Shown: in pieces, positions 8,078-17,948 of the stretch
Layout of the letters: every line of letters begins with the position of its first letter
Numbering within the stretch: the stretch's first letter is position 1
Source: CALJFL01 sp036961205
GTDB taxonomy: Bacteria; Pseudomonadota; Gammaproteobacteria; Pseudomonadales; Halieaceae
NCBI GenBank assembly: GCA_036961205.1
Contig: JBALVI010000010.1
Coordinates: 35,330 to 99,329 of the forward strand
DNA: 64,000 nucleotides
Direction of reading: 5' to 3'
The notes under the pieces: generated by a model
What the model was told of the DNA's origin: nothing
Database searches by the model: none
Seen by the model: only the letters and a program-made list of their open reading frames with translations
Made by a program: the position numbers and the translations under genes

Positions 8078-9997
8078 ATGATTCTACGCAAACACCTGCT
8101 GACCGCTATTGCTTTCGGTCTTTTCACAGGCCTACCCGCGTTGGCTTCTGATGTTATCCCAGACAAGGATAAAATCGTTACTAATAAGCAGAATATTGTC
8201 CTGGATATTGGCCAGTCAGACTACTCGCCATATGTCGGGCGCGATTTTCCCACGCAATTACTCTGGGGGGACACTCACCTCCATACTGCAGTATCGGTAG
8301 ATGCCGGCACCATGAATAGAATTGGTCAGGAAGACGCTTTTCGTTTCGCCCGAGGCGAAGAGGTTACCACTACTCACGGTCTTCGAGCTCGGCTCTCCAG
8401 GCCACTCGACTTTCTGGTGTTAACTGACCATGCAGAGATGTACGGCTTGATGCCACAGCTTCTGGCGGGTGACCCGGATATTCTCGCGTCAGAAAAGGGC
8501 CAGCGTTGGTACGACATGTTGATGACACAAGATCCAGACAAGATATTCGAAGCGGCCATGGAAATTGTAGCCTCGCTGTCCCAGAAAGAACCTCCGATCA
8601 ACAACCCCGCTGCCACACGCAAGGCCTGGGAGGCCTACACAGAACTGGCAGACAAATACAACGACCCCGGCCGCTTTACAGCGCTTATCGGCTATGAGTG
8701 GACTGCGCAGGGTGGCAATAACCTGCACCGTAACGTTGTTTTCAAAGACGACGGAGAGACGGCGCGCAAAACAATTCCCTTTTCCCAGTTTGACAGCCAG
8801 AACCCGGAAGACTTGTGGCGCGCGCTCGAGCAGTTCTCTGCTGAAAGCGGCGCACAGGTGTTGTCGATTCCCCACAATGGCAACCTCAGCAACGGTCGCA
8901 TGTTCGCAGTGACCAACTTTGACGGCAGTCCGCTGACCAAAGAGCTGGCTGATCTGCGAGCACGTATGGAGCCGTTGATAGAGGTCACCCAGATCAAAGG
9001 AGACAGCGAGACTCATCCGTTTCTCTCCCCCGATGATGAATTTGCAGACCATGAGACCTGGGACGCTGCCAACCTCAACGGTACCGAGCTGAAAGAGGAC
9101 TCAATGTTCCAGTTCGAGTACACCCGTGAAGCTCTCAAAACTGGCTTGAAGTTGAAGAAAAGCCTCGGTGTGAACCCATACCGCTTTGGCATGGCCGGTG
9201 GCACGGACTCCCACACTTCTCTCACCGCAGTTGAGGAAGAAAATTTTTTCGGGAAGCACTCAGGTGTTGAACCCGAACCTCACCGCTGGGAGCATACTGT
9301 CATTAGCTCGCCGCTTGATCCTGACCTCACTATTCTGGGCTGGCAGCAGGCGGCCGCCGGCTATTCTGGCGTGTGGGCGACCGAAAATACGCGAGAGGCG
9401 ATTTTCGAAGCTATGCAGCGCAAAGAAGTGTACGCCACCACTGGCCCACGGATGACGGTGCGCTTGTTCGGCGGCTGGTCATTCACCGACGAAGACATTC
9501 AAAATCGTGTGCCGGCCTTCACCGGCTATAAAAAAGGCGTGCCCATGGGCGGCGAGCTGGGCAAGGCGGAATCAAAAGCGCCTTCCTTCCTCGTAGCAGC
9601 GGCTAAAGACCCCTACAGTGGCAACCTGGATCGCATCCAGATAGTGAAAGGCTGGATGGACAAAAAGGGTAAGACCCACGAAAAAGTCTACGACGTGGTG
9701 TGGTCAGACGACCGCAAGCCTAACCGCAACGGCAAGCTGCCACCGGTTGGCAATACGGTGAACGTCGAGAAGGCAACGTGGGCTAACAGTATTGGTGATC
9801 CGGAACTCATCACCGTGTGGAAGGACCCGGACTTCGACACAAAAGAATCGGCTTTCTATTATGCCCGGGTAATTGAGATCCCAACCCCACGCTGGACGGC
9901 GTATGAAGCGAAGCGCTTTGGTATAAAAATGGATGACAACGTGCCTATGACAACCCAGGAGCGCGCTTACACCTCGCCAATTTGGTATACGCCCTAG
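8078..9997 (+). CDS. DUF3604 exported protein (PHP-like metal hydrolase fold)
   Basis: A 639-residue protein with a Sec signal (ends near LPALAS) and a strong ribosome-binding site, GGAGAGG. Early motifs LLWGDTHLHTAVS and LDFLVLTDHAEM resemble the metal-binding HxH and DH motifs of PHP-type phosphoesterases. Later segments GTDSHTSLT and EAMQRKEVYATTGPRMTVRLF are hallmarks of the DUF3604 family. The function of the family is not established; a periplasmic metal-dependent hydrolase is the reasonable guess. It is common in several copies in marine gammaproteobacteria. It stands alone, 176 bp before the HD-GYP sensor gene. Confidence 0.85.
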   Translation: MILRKHLLTAIAFGLFTGLPALASDVIPDKDKIVTNKQNIVLDIGQSDYSPYVGRDFPTQLLWGDTHLHTAVSVDAGTMNRIGQEDAFRFARGEEVTTTHGLRARLSRPLDFLVLTDHAEMYGLMPQLLAGDPDILASEKGQRWYDMLMTQDPDKIFEAAMEIVASLSQKEPPINNPAATRKAWEAYTELADKYNDPGRFTALIGYEWTAQGGNNLHRNVVFKDDGETARKTIPFSQFDSQNPEDLWRALEQFSAESGAQVLSIPHNGNLSNGRMFAVTNFDGSPLTKELADLRARMEPLIEVTQIKGDSETHPFLSPDDEFADHETWDAANLNGTELKEDSMFQFEYTREALKTGLKLKKSLGVNPYRFGMAGGTDSHTSLTAVEEENFFGKHSGVEPEPHRWEHTVISSPLDPDLTILGWQQAAAGYSGVWATENTREAIFEAMQRKEVYATTGPRMTVRLFGGWSFTDEDIQNRVPAFTGYKKGVPMGGELGKAESKAPSFLVAAAKDPYSGNLDRIQIVKGWMDKKGKTHEKVYDVVWSDDRKPNRNGKLPPVGNTVNVEKATWANSIGDPELITVWKDPDFDTKESAFYYARVIEIPTPRWTAYEAKRFGIKMDDNVPMTTQERAYTSPIWYTP

Positions 9998-10173
9998 CAA
10001 CTCGGGGAGGGATAACGCTTTGGTGCGATCCTTCTGGAGGGCGCACCGGCTGAAGAAAGCTGGGATCTTCACCGAAACGAAGGTTTGCAATTATTATGCT
10101 TACTAAAAGTAGTGACATCGCCCAGAATTATGTTTTAGTTACTACTCTTTAAAGACCTCGGGTTAACGCATTA

Positions 10174-13100
10174 ATGAAATCAGAATCAAAGCGATTTGCT
10201 GTCGGCATTCGAGTGACTGTCGTTGGCGTATTCATGCTGGCCACGGCTCTCACCGCGACCTTAGCCATCGGGCTGCAGTATTATTTTGGCCGCACGCTGG
10301 CCTCAGAGGCAGCTACAGACCTCTACACCGCTGCTTCCTCTGCCATTGTTACCAAGTGGGACGCTATCGGTGATCAGAACGCTACCGTTATCACGCTGCT
10401 CTCGGACAATCCAACAATAACCAATCGTGATCAAACCGATAAGCACCTGACAACTTTCGCTAGCGTAATGAAACGCAACCCCCTTTACTACGGCATTTAC
10501 CTTGGTCATGCAGATGGCAGCTTCTTTGAACTAATAAACCTGGACTCAAGCCAGACGGCGCGTAAGTCACTTAGCGCTACGCACAGCGACAAGTGGGTGG
10601 TGATCAGCATCGATGGGGCTGCTACCGACCGGATCCGGCGCTTCGAGTATCTGGATGCGTCGTTCAAGACAAGGATTGTTAGAACCGAGCCCACCGATTT
10701 TCTGGCAACCGCCAGACCCTGGTATATCGAGGCATTGAAAGCGGACAAGTCCTACGCGTCGGCGCCTTATTTATTCGCACAATTGGGTGTGCCTGGAAGA
10801 ACCTTGTCGAAACAGATCGCGGGCACCGATTCGGTCATAGGTATCGATATGACACTTGATACCCTCTCGGCATTTTTGCGAGAACAGGAAATTTCTTCGG
10901 AATCCGAGCTATTTATTTACAAAGCTGATGGAGAAATCATCGCCTCCAGCATAAAAGCAAAAGAAGGCAAGGCTCTACCAATACCCGCTTTTTCGCTGAC
11001 GACGGAAGAACAGGACTATATCGCTTCATTACCGCCATTGGTCATATCCAATGAAGCGAACTGGCCACCCATAGACTATACATTGCAGGGCAAGCCGCAG
11101 GGCTACTCTATCGACGTAATGCGTATGGTCGCCGCAATGACAGGACTGGAGATAACGTTTGAACAAGGCCTCACCTGGACCGACCTGGTGACGAAATTTA
11201 AAGAGGGAAAGATCGACTTATTGCACTCGGCGCGTTTTAGCGAAGAATACGCCGAGTGGGGACTACCAACGAGTAGCTATGGGAAACTCCCCTGGACGCT
11301 CGTTACCCGCGAGGGCTCGCCTGCGATCACCAGCTTGGCAGAGTTATCGGGGCGCAAAGTCGCTATTCCCTCTGGTTGGTCGATCATACCGTTGGTGGAA
11401 AAGCGCTTTCCGGACGTAGAAATTATTGAAACAAAAAACACCTTGGATGGCATAGAGCGAGTGTTGGAGGGAAGCGTTGATGCCGCTATGGACGGTGATA
11501 TGATCTTGCGATACCTCCAGAAGCATTATTTCATCACCGGCATTCAATACAATATCGATATAGATATGGGCTCTGGTGATGTACCGGAAAATCTGCACAT
11601 TATGGCCCAGCACGGTGAATCCCAGTTGGTCGGTATCATAGACAAAGCGATCGCAGCCCTTGGCCCTGAACAAAGGCAGTACCTTGACGATCAATGGTTG
11701 AACTATGAAGCAAGCACGGTTGCGCAGGAAACAGTGGCAGTCCCCTCTGATGATTTCATCAATGCAGCGAGTGACCCAACAATGCAGAAGAGGCTCCTGG
11801 AGGTTGAAATCGAAGGCCGGGAATACTTTGCCTATGCTGCGAATCTGGACGCATTCGTCCAAGGTACCCTGTCTCTGGGAATGCTAGTACCCAAAGAAGC
11901 CGTGATCGATCCATTCATGGACAAAGTTAAGCTGTCCAGCGCGGTCACAGCCGGATTCCTCTTGTTGCTTTTACCACTAACGTGGGCGTTTGCTACTCCC
12001 ATTGTACGTCCAATCAGACAGTTGGCCCGCGAAAACTACAAAGTAAGAAAGCGTCTTTATGATGAGGTTCAACGGGTGCCCTCTAGCATTAAAGAAATCT
12101 ACCAGTTGTCAGAATCCATGGTGGAAATGGTGGAGGCGATCAAGGCCCATGAGATTGCGCAACGTGAGTTGATGGATGCTTTCATACAGCTTATCGCGCA
12201 AGCGATTGATGATAAGTCGGCCTATACAGGAGGCCATTGCGAACGCGTACCCGAACTTGCTCTGATGCTTGCGGAGCGTGCGTCTGCTAGCGCTGATAGC
12301 CCTTTCGATCAATTCAAATTGGATAGTGAGGACCAGTGGCGAGAATACCGGATAGCCGCGTGGCTGCACGACTGCGGCAAAATCACAACGCCAGAGCATA
12401 TTGTAGACAAGGGCAGCAAACTGGAAACAATCTACAATCGCATTCACGAGGTACGCATGCGCTATGAGGCGCTTTGGAGAGATGCAGAAATCGACTTTTT
12501 GAAGGAGCTGATTGACCATCCCGACAAAGAGCAGTCGCTAAAAGAGCAACTAACGGCTCAGCGCGCCAGACTGCAGGAAGACTACGCGTTTATTGCCGAG
12601 TGTAACGTGGGTGGCGAGTTCCTCGACCCCCAAAAGCAGGAGAGGCTTCTGTCGATCGCAGAAGGTACCTGGGAGCGGCACTTCGATGACCGTATTGGCT
12701 TATCGCCCGTAGAAGAGCTCAAAACACCGCCAGCGCAAACAGCCGCCATGCCCGTTACCGAACATCTGCTACAAGACCGCCCGGAACACATGATCGAAAG
12801 AACCCGTTCGACGGACTATCCGGCCGAGTACAAAATCAATATGGATGTACCAGAAAAACTTTATAATCTCGGCGAGATCTACAATCTATCGATCTCCCGA
12901 GGCACGCTTACTGCAGAAGACCGTTTCAAGATCAATGAGCATATGATCAGCACTATAAAGATGCTGGAAAGTTTGCCTTTTCCGGAAGAACTAAAAAACG
13001 TGCCACGTTATGCATCGACTCACCATGAAACCATGCGGGGCTCTGGCTATCCGAGAAAACTACCAGGGGACCAGCTCAGTATTCCTGAACGGATTCTGGC

Positions 13101-13332
13101 GGTCGCCGACGTATTCGAGGCACTCACCGCCTCTGACCGACCCTATAAGAAAGCCAAGCCGATCAGCGTCGCAATTAATATTTTGCATAAGATGGTAGAG
13201 GACGAACATCTAGACAGGGACTGCTTTGAGCTATTTATTCGCGATAAAGTCTATCTGCAATACGCTGAGCGCTTCTTACCCGCTTCACAGATAGATGATG
13301 TGGATATCAGCAAGTATGTGACCGCAGCATAA
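10174..13332 (+). CDS. Cache / solute-binding / HD-GYP sensor, predicted c-di-GMP phosphodiesterase
   Basis: A 1052-residue sensor. A first membrane helix (about residues 12-34) precedes a Cache-type periplasmic domain (about 35-265). A family-3 solute-binding domain follows (about 285-510), opening LPPLVISNEANWPPIDYT with the SIDVMRMVAAMTGLEI segment. A second helix lies near 590-612. The cytoplasmic HD-GYP domain has His688 in GGHCERV, HD at 732-733 in WLHDCGK, HHETMRGSGYP at 950-960 and ADVFEALTASDRPYK. All key HD-GYP residues are present, so c-di-GMP hydrolysis is likely. A long insert (about 745-880) separates the HD motif from the GYP motif. The solute-binding module suggests it senses an amino acid or small organic acid. 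Confidence 0.88.
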   Translation: MKSESKRFAVGIRVTVVGVFMLATALTATLAIGLQYYFGRTLASEAATDLYTAASSAIVTKWDAIGDQNATVITLLSDNPTITNRDQTDKHLTTFASVMKRNPLYYGIYLGHADGSFFELINLDSSQTARKSLSATHSDKWVVISIDGAATDRIRRFEYLDASFKTRIVRTEPTDFLATARPWYIEALKADKSYASAPYLFAQLGVPGRTLSKQIAGTDSVIGIDMTLDTLSAFLREQEISSESELFIYKADGEIIASSIKAKEGKALPIPAFSLTTEEQDYIASLPPLVISNEANWPPIDYTLQGKPQGYSIDVMRMVAAMTGLEITFEQGLTWTDLVTKFKEGKIDLLHSARFSEEYAEWGLPTSSYGKLPWTLVTREGSPAITSLAELSGRKVAIPSGWSIIPLVEKRFPDVEIIETKNTLDGIERVLEGSVDAAMDGDMILRYLQKHYFITGIQYNIDIDMGSGDVPENLHIMAQHGESQLVGIIDKAIAALGPEQRQYLDDQWLNYEASTVAQETVAVPSDDFINAASDPTMQKRLLEVEIEGREYFAYAANLDAFVQGTLSLGMLVPKEAVIDPFMDKVKLSSAVTAGFLLLLLPLTWAFATPIVRPIRQLARENYKVRKRLYDEVQRVPSSIKEIYQLSESMVEMVEAIKAHEIAQRELMDAFIQLIAQAIDDKSAYTGGHCERVPELALMLAERASASADSPFDQFKLDSEDQWREYRIAAWLHDCGKITTPEHIVDKGSKLETIYNRIHEVRMRYEALWRDAEIDFLKELIDHPDKEQSLKEQLTAQRARLQEDYAFIAECNVGGEFLDPQKQERLLSIAEGTWERHFDDRIGLSPVEELKTPPAQTAAMPVTEHLLQDRPEHMIERTRSTDYPAEYKINMDVPEKLYNLGEIYNLSISRGTLTAEDRFKINEHMISTIKMLESLPFPEELKNVPRYASTHHETMRGSGYPRKLPGDQLSIPERILAVADVFEALTASDRPYKKAKPISVAINILHKMVEDEHLDRDCFELFIRDKVYLQYAERFLPASQIDDVDISKYVTAA

Positions 13333-13366
13333 GCACGCTGACATCATTAATCACGAGTAGCTATCA

Positions 13367-14500
13367 TTGCCTGAAAATGCGACCCCGGAATTAGACAAAG
13401 AGATTGGCCCCAATTGGTTCGCCTCTGTTATGGGCACTGGCATTACTGCCACAGCTGCCGTTGGCCTGCCGCTGTTCGGTGAACACTTAAACTATGTCGG
13501 CTTAGGCATATGGCTACTTGCCTCGTTGATGTTGGTAGTAATACTGATATTAAAAATCCTTCAAACCGTGTTCAAGCCACATGTCATCAAACGCCAGTTT
13601 GACGATCCTGTTATGGCACAATTTTTTGGCGCGCCACCAATGGCGCTATTAACGATTGCCGGCGGTACACTTTTACTGGGTCATTATGTGATGGCGCAAG
13701 AAACCGCTATCACCATCGCCTGGACATTATGGATACTGGGCACGCTAGGCGGTATAGCGGCAGCCATTATAATTCCTTATCGCTTGTTTACCCATTTTGA
13801 AGTCCGCGAAGACGCCGCTTTTGGTGGTTGGCTCATGCCCGTGGTACCACCGATGGTTTCTGCGGCTATTGGCGCAATGCTTATCCCTTATGCTTCTGGC
13901 ATAGAGCTACAACAAACCCTGTTATACGGCTGCTACGCATTGTTTGGCATCAGCCTTGTCGCGGCGATGATTATTATCACCTTGATCTGGAGCCGCCTGG
14001 CCTACTCAGGTACATCAGGTGGCGCTAGAGTGCCTACGCTATGGATTATCCTGGGGCCTTTAGGCCAATCTATAACCGCAGCAGGAGCGTTAGGTACAGC
14101 CGCATTACTGGTCGTTGATCAACCAATCGCCAATGGCATGAAAACCTTCGCGATTCTTTATGGCGTGCCTATTTGGGGTTTTGCGGTTTTTTGGTCGATC
14201 ATGGCCGGGATGCTAACCTTACGTGCGCTACGAAAAAAAATGCCCTTTGCTTTAACCTGGTGGGCCTTTACCTTCCCTGTTGGCACTTGCGTGACTGGCA
14301 CTACACAACTAGCGCTACACACCGGCTTGGCAGCCTTTGAATGGGCTGCGGTGCTGTCTTTTGCAGGTCTGGTGGTAGCTTGGGGCATTGCCGCGATAGG
14401 CACCATTAAGGGCTTCAAAGGGGGGCATATTTTACGCACGCCAACTGCCTCTGCGCATGTTGTAGCAAAGAAAAACCACTCATACAGAAACCCTAAATAG
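13367..14500 (+). CDS. TDT-family anion transporter (TehA/SLAC1/SSU1-like)
   Basis: A 377-residue membrane protein with about ten hydrophobic helices. It starts with GPNWFASVMGTGITATA, the typical first-helix signature of the tellurite-resistance/dicarboxylate transporter (TDT) family that includes TehA, malate transporter Mae1 and sulfite exporter SSU1. The best start is a TTG at 13367, 34 bp after the HD-GYP sensor gene; no ATG fits before the signature. The substrate cannot be read from sequence. Sulfite export would suit a sox-bearing cell, and dicarboxylates would suit the sensor upstream. Both are guesses. Confidence 0.8.
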   Translation: MPENATPELDKEIGPNWFASVMGTGITATAAVGLPLFGEHLNYVGLGIWLLASLMLVVILILKILQTVFKPHVIKRQFDDPVMAQFFGAPPMALLTIAGGTLLLGHYVMAQETAITIAWTLWILGTLGGIAAAIIIPYRLFTHFEVREDAAFGGWLMPVVPPMVSAAIGAMLIPYASGIELQQTLLYGCYALFGISLVAAMIIITLIWSRLAYSGTSGGARVPTLWIILGPLGQSITAAGALGTAALLVVDQPIANGMKTFAILYGVPIWGFAVFWSIMAGMLTLRALRKKMPFALTWWAFTFPVGTCVTGTTQLALHTGLAAFEWAAVLSFAGLVVAWGIAAIGTIKGFKGGHILRTPTASAHVVAKKNHSYRNPK

Positions 14501-14581
14501 ACGACACTAGTTAAATATCGATAATACAGTCTGGCCGATTGATGTTCTGCCAGAGTTAGCATGTGACCACCAAACGAGGCA

Positions 14582-15073
14582 ATGAATAGCATGATAGAAG
14601 TTGACGTACACCGTGATGCCGATCTTTCAGCCGAGGCAGTCTGGGAGGAAATTCGTCACTTTGACAGAGTGTTGAAATGGGTCCCGGGCGGCGATAAAAG
14701 CACCATCAGTGTGAAAGGCGAAGGGGTTGGTGCGATCAGAGATATACAGCTGTCTACTCAGGGCTATGTGCAGCATCGCCTGGTCGCTTTCGACGACGAG
14801 CAGCGGATGTTTTCCTACGAACTTACGCAGGGCAAACCTATTGGCATGCAGGACTATATCGTTGTCGCCAGTGTGACACCTATTGACGAAACGCATTGCA
14901 GGATTCGTTGGACTGGTAAAATGACGGCCGACTCAAGCCTCGAAGAAAGCAAGACTGCCAATGCACTTGAAGTGGCGCTGGGCAATATGATTGTCGGGAT
15001 CATCGCGCTTCTCAAAGGAGAAGCGCCAGAGTATACGCAGCAGCCAAACGAAGATTGGCAGTTGCGCCGTTAG
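14582..15073 (+). CDS. SRPBCC-family protein (START-like fold)
   Basis: A 163-residue soluble protein with the polyketide-cyclase/SRPBCC layout: opening IEVDVHRDADLSAEAVWEEI, then HFDRVLKWVPGG, GEGVGAIRDIQLSTQGYVQH and CRIRWTGKM before a long C-terminal helix. Members bind hydrophobic ligands in a deep cavity; the ligand here is unknown. The ATG at 14582 has GAGG about 4 bp upstream; an in-frame ATG at 14591 is possible. It follows the TDT transporter by 81 bp and ends before a hairpin shared with the convergent TonB receptor gene. Confidence 0.78.
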   Translation: MNSMIEVDVHRDADLSAEAVWEEIRHFDRVLKWVPGGDKSTISVKGEGVGAIRDIQLSTQGYVQHRLVAFDDEQRMFSYELTQGKPIGMQDYIVVASVTPIDETHCRIRWTGKMTADSSLEESKTANALEVALGNMIVGIIALLKGEAPEYTQQPNEDWQLRR

Positions 15074-15124
15074 GGCGCTTTGCTGTCTCTCACTACTCAG
15101 CCACTTTTTCTGATATCAGGCTAT

Positions 15125-15160
15125 GGTGGTTGCCCTTCAGGTAAAACCTGTCGAACCACC
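15125..15160. terminator. hairpin between convergent genes, candidate bidirectional terminator
   Basis: Outer arms GGTGGTT (15125-15131) and AACCACC (15154-15160) enclose a second stem, CAGGT (15138-15142) and ACCTG (15146-15150). It lies in the 111-bp gap between the SRPBCC gene and the convergent TonB receptor gene. There is no long T tract, so termination is inferred from position and the nested stems. Confidence 0.4.
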
Positions 15161-15184
15161 ACCATGCCAGCCTCTAATCACGCA

Positions 15185-17407
15185 CTAGAATGAATAACTA
15201 ACACTTGCTGTAACAATCCGCGGGTGCCCATGCGTGCCGATAATGATGCCCGCAGGGCCCTCGCCGGTCAGCCCATCTATTCCGAGGTTTGGAAATGGTT
15301 GTAAATCCGTGTAGTACTCCTCGTCAGTGAGATTGTCGACATTGACCATAAACTCCCAATTGTCACTGACCATCCCGATTTGTATATCGGCCACGGTGTA
15401 ACTGGGATTGGTGACACTTCCCCCGGGCGAGCCGCCCTCCATTTCACCGTTGTAGCTAATTTGCAGGTCCGCTATGAGATTAAATCCGCTCGATAACGGC
15501 ATATTAAAGCTGGTGGTAAAACTGGCACTTTCGCCTACGATGTTTGGTGGTTCGTCTCCGCTGAGATCTACACCATCTGGATTTATGGTGCCGCTATCCC
15601 ACTCTGAATCGATATAGCCTGCAGCAGCGGTTAAAAGAACGTACTCATGAGCTTGTAACGCCCCGGTAAATTCGATGCCCATTTGCTCAGAATCACCTAC
15701 ATTGACGATGCCCTCAACCAAGGTGCCATCACCACTGGGGTTAGGTACGATGAACTCAAATTGGCGATCATCATAATCGTTGTAAAATATTGCCACGGTA
15801 GCGGATGCTCTGCCATCGAGAAGTTCACCCTTCCAACCAAGCTCGTATTGCGTGGCCTCTTCGGGGTCAAAGCCTGCGAGCGTCTTGTTACCATTTTTGT
15901 CGAAAACCGGTGGCGCGCCGTCTGCAATCGTATTCCAGCCGCCGGGCTCATAGCCCTCAGAGGCGGTAAAGTAAGCCATACTACCGTTGTCAAAATTTCG
16001 GGTAATGGACAAGCGCGGCAACACTTCGGTTTCTTCGCGCGATGCACGGTGGCTGTTGCCTGGTGCACCCACGTTGTAATTTATTTCCTCTGAGTCCCAG
16101 CGATCAACACGCACGCCGGCGCCAAACTCCCAGGCGTTCCAGTCGTAGGTAATATTGCCGAATGCGGCCAGATTACTCTTGTCCTCTTTTCTGGTTTCGA
16201 AGGGAATTTCGAGAGTGAAAGACGGGTCATCCGATCCCACGGGAAGCGGGCCTAAAGTCTGTGTGGAGTTCATTGTTTCTTCAAACTCACGCGCATACAC
16301 GCCGGCAATCCAATTCAGGTTGCCGTCGCCTGTAGAGCTCAAGCGAAATTCCTGTGTTATAACCTCTACGGTTTCCGGTCGCGTGGTCTTAACAAAGTAT
16401 AATTGAGTTAAATCGACGTCAGTGATACGTGTGCTGTCGGTATCGGTGTAAGAGGTAATCGAGGTGACATCGAAGTTATCCAACTCCCAGACCAGTTCAA
16501 GATTCACGCCAGTCGTATCTCTTTCATGCGTAGGGTTTGTGTTGGTATCGAGCTTTTTGGAATAATTCATATTCGACGGTTGGCCTAACTCGCGAGACCA
16601 GTTATTAACTGGACCGTCATATTCGTTATAGCGTACCGCGGCAAGAAGTGACAAGTTGTCAGTGATATCTCCTGCTATCGCCACTCGTCCACCGATCTCA
16701 TCGTATGCGCCAACGTCCTTATCCTGATTGGAAAGCTGTCCAAAAACAGGTCCAGGGCTGTTGGGGTTGGTCATAAAACCGTCGTCGCTCCTGGCGAAGC
16801 CAAAGGCTCTGACCGCCCAATTATCGCTAAGAGGGATATTGATGCTGCCTTCGCCATCGACAATACTTTGCTCTCCGGCAAGCAATTTGACCTTACCTGA
16901 GAGCGCTTCGGTTGAAGGCCTCACGCTGACATACTTGACCGCGCCGCCAATATTGCTGCCGCCATAAAGTACACCCTGTGGCCCCTTGAGCACCTCTATA
17001 CGGTCTAAATCGCCAAATCGCGATGAAGCATCACCAAACAATTGCACATCGTCCAGATAAAAGCCCACGCCCTGAGTCAATCCGAAAGCACCAACCCCGC
17101 GAATTGAAACATTCGGGTAGCCATCCGCGCGCATTGACAGGTTCATGTTGGGTACAGTGAGCCCTATCTTATTCAGGCTCTTGATATTCTGACGCTCAAT
17201 ATTTGCGCCAGATATCGCTACAACAGACTCGGGGATATCAAGCAGACTTTCCTGACGCTTGCGCGCCGTCACAAGGATCTCTTCAAGTACTAAAGAGGAT
17301 TCCTGTGCGTACGCCTGGTGCATGAAGGGGCCGGCGGTCAATAGGCCAATGGCAGCGGGCAACGCCAGGAGTCGGAAAGCAAAATTACCATATATGTCTT
17401 TTGTCAT
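15185..17407 (-). CDS. TonB-dependent outer-membrane receptor
   Basis: A 740-residue receptor with a signal peptide ending near HQAYAQ and a TonB-box-like stretch, LEEILVTARKR. The plug follows (SLLDIPESVVAISG, then IRGVGAF and GPQGVLYGGSNIGGAVKYV), and then a beta-barrel closing with an aromatic residue (VTASVSYSF). The VTARKRQESLLDIP type is the large family used in sphingomonads and marine gammaproteobacteria for hydrophobic or complex organic substrates as well as siderophores. No iron-specific feature is visible. It sits beside the Rieske/amidohydrolase cluster and has a GTAGTA-N6-TACTAC site about 360 bp upstream, so uptake of the catabolic substrate is a fair inference. Confidence 0.92.
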   Translation of the reverse strand: MTKDIYGNFAFRLLALPAAIGLLTAGPFMHQAYAQESSLVLEEILVTARKRQESLLDIPESVVAISGANIERQNIKSLNKIGLTVPNMNLSMRADGYPNVSIRGVGAFGLTQGVGFYLDDVQLFGDASSRFGDLDRIEVLKGPQGVLYGGSNIGGAVKYVSVRPSTEALSGKVKLLAGEQSIVDGEGSINIPLSDNWAVRAFGFARSDDGFMTNPNSPGPVFGQLSNQDKDVGAYDEIGGRVAIAGDITDNLSLLAAVRYNEYDGPVNNWSRELGQPSNMNYSKKLDTNTNPTHERDTTGVNLELVWELDNFDVTSITSYTDTDSTRITDVDLTQLYFVKTTRPETVEVITQEFRLSSTGDGNLNWIAGVYAREFEETMNSTQTLGPLPVGSDDPSFTLEIPFETRKEDKSNLAAFGNITYDWNAWEFGAGVRVDRWDSEEINYNVGAPGNSHRASREETEVLPRLSITRNFDNGSMAYFTASEGYEPGGWNTIADGAPPVFDKNGNKTLAGFDPEEATQYELGWKGELLDGRASATVAIFYNDYDDRQFEFIVPNPSGDGTLVEGIVNVGDSEQMGIEFTGALQAHEYVLLTAAAGYIDSEWDSGTINPDGVDLSGDEPPNIVGESASFTTSFNMPLSSGFNLIADLQISYNGEMEGGSPGGSVTNPSYTVADIQIGMVSDNWEFMVNVDNLTDEEYYTDLQPFPNLGIDGLTGEGPAGIIIGTHGHPRIVTASVSYSF

Positions 17408-17948
17408 TTTAATGCACCTTATTTAATTGAGTCAGGTATTTCCGGCACGCTCTCACTGCGTTTACGCGCAGTAACAACAACTTCTTCGCATTACAGAGCC
17501 GTATCAGCTGCCAGCGTGATGCCGGAAAAGCGGCATCCAGCTAACCCTGTGTCTGCAATCTAACAAATGCTTGGTTTTTTTGTAGCTTTTATTGATCGGA
17601 ACTACCCTCTTATTCATTTCACATCGATTATTTTTATTTAACGGAGCAACCAAATTCACGGGCTTGTGTCGCTATTATTACGGCCTCGTGAGAACTGCAT
17701 ATCTGAGGTACCACTAGGGTAGTCCGTTGAGCCTCGACTAATCCTAGCGATGTGCCATTTGCTTGTGGTAGTAACAGACTACTACTACTGAGGATTACAT
17801 TTTGAATGGACTAGAGAGGCAAAATATCGCCTGATACCTTGGTGCAGCGGAGAGCTGTAGCGAATGTTTTTAAGCGCGGGGGGTTGATCGATATTAAGCG
17901 GACCCTCCCGGTTGATTCAGAGGGCGAATGCAGCTTGCGAGGCGCTGA
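17408..17948. other. 541-bp intergenic stretch upstream of the TonB receptor
   Basis: No coding region or RNA gene is supported here. It must hold the receptor promoter. It carries one copy of the GTAGTA-N6-TACTAC palindrome (17768-17785). The length is notable for a region next to a single receptor gene. Confidence 0.5.
17768..17785. promoter_or_regulatory. GTAGTA-N6-TACTAC palindrome, copy 1
   Basis: GTAGTA (17768-17773), spacer ACAGAC, TACTAC (17780-17785): a perfect 6-6-6 palindrome. It lies between the TonB receptor (start 17407, minus) and the ribbon-helix-helix gene. Two other copies with the same arm and spacer lengths precede the 18513 and 23177 genes. The repeated use at gene starts argues for an operator. 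Confidence 0.6.

Noticed and set aside
17706..17723. A possible fourth GTAGTA-type site (GGTACCACTAGGGTAGTCC)
   Set aside because: Only partial arms and different spacing; not counted with the three good sites.
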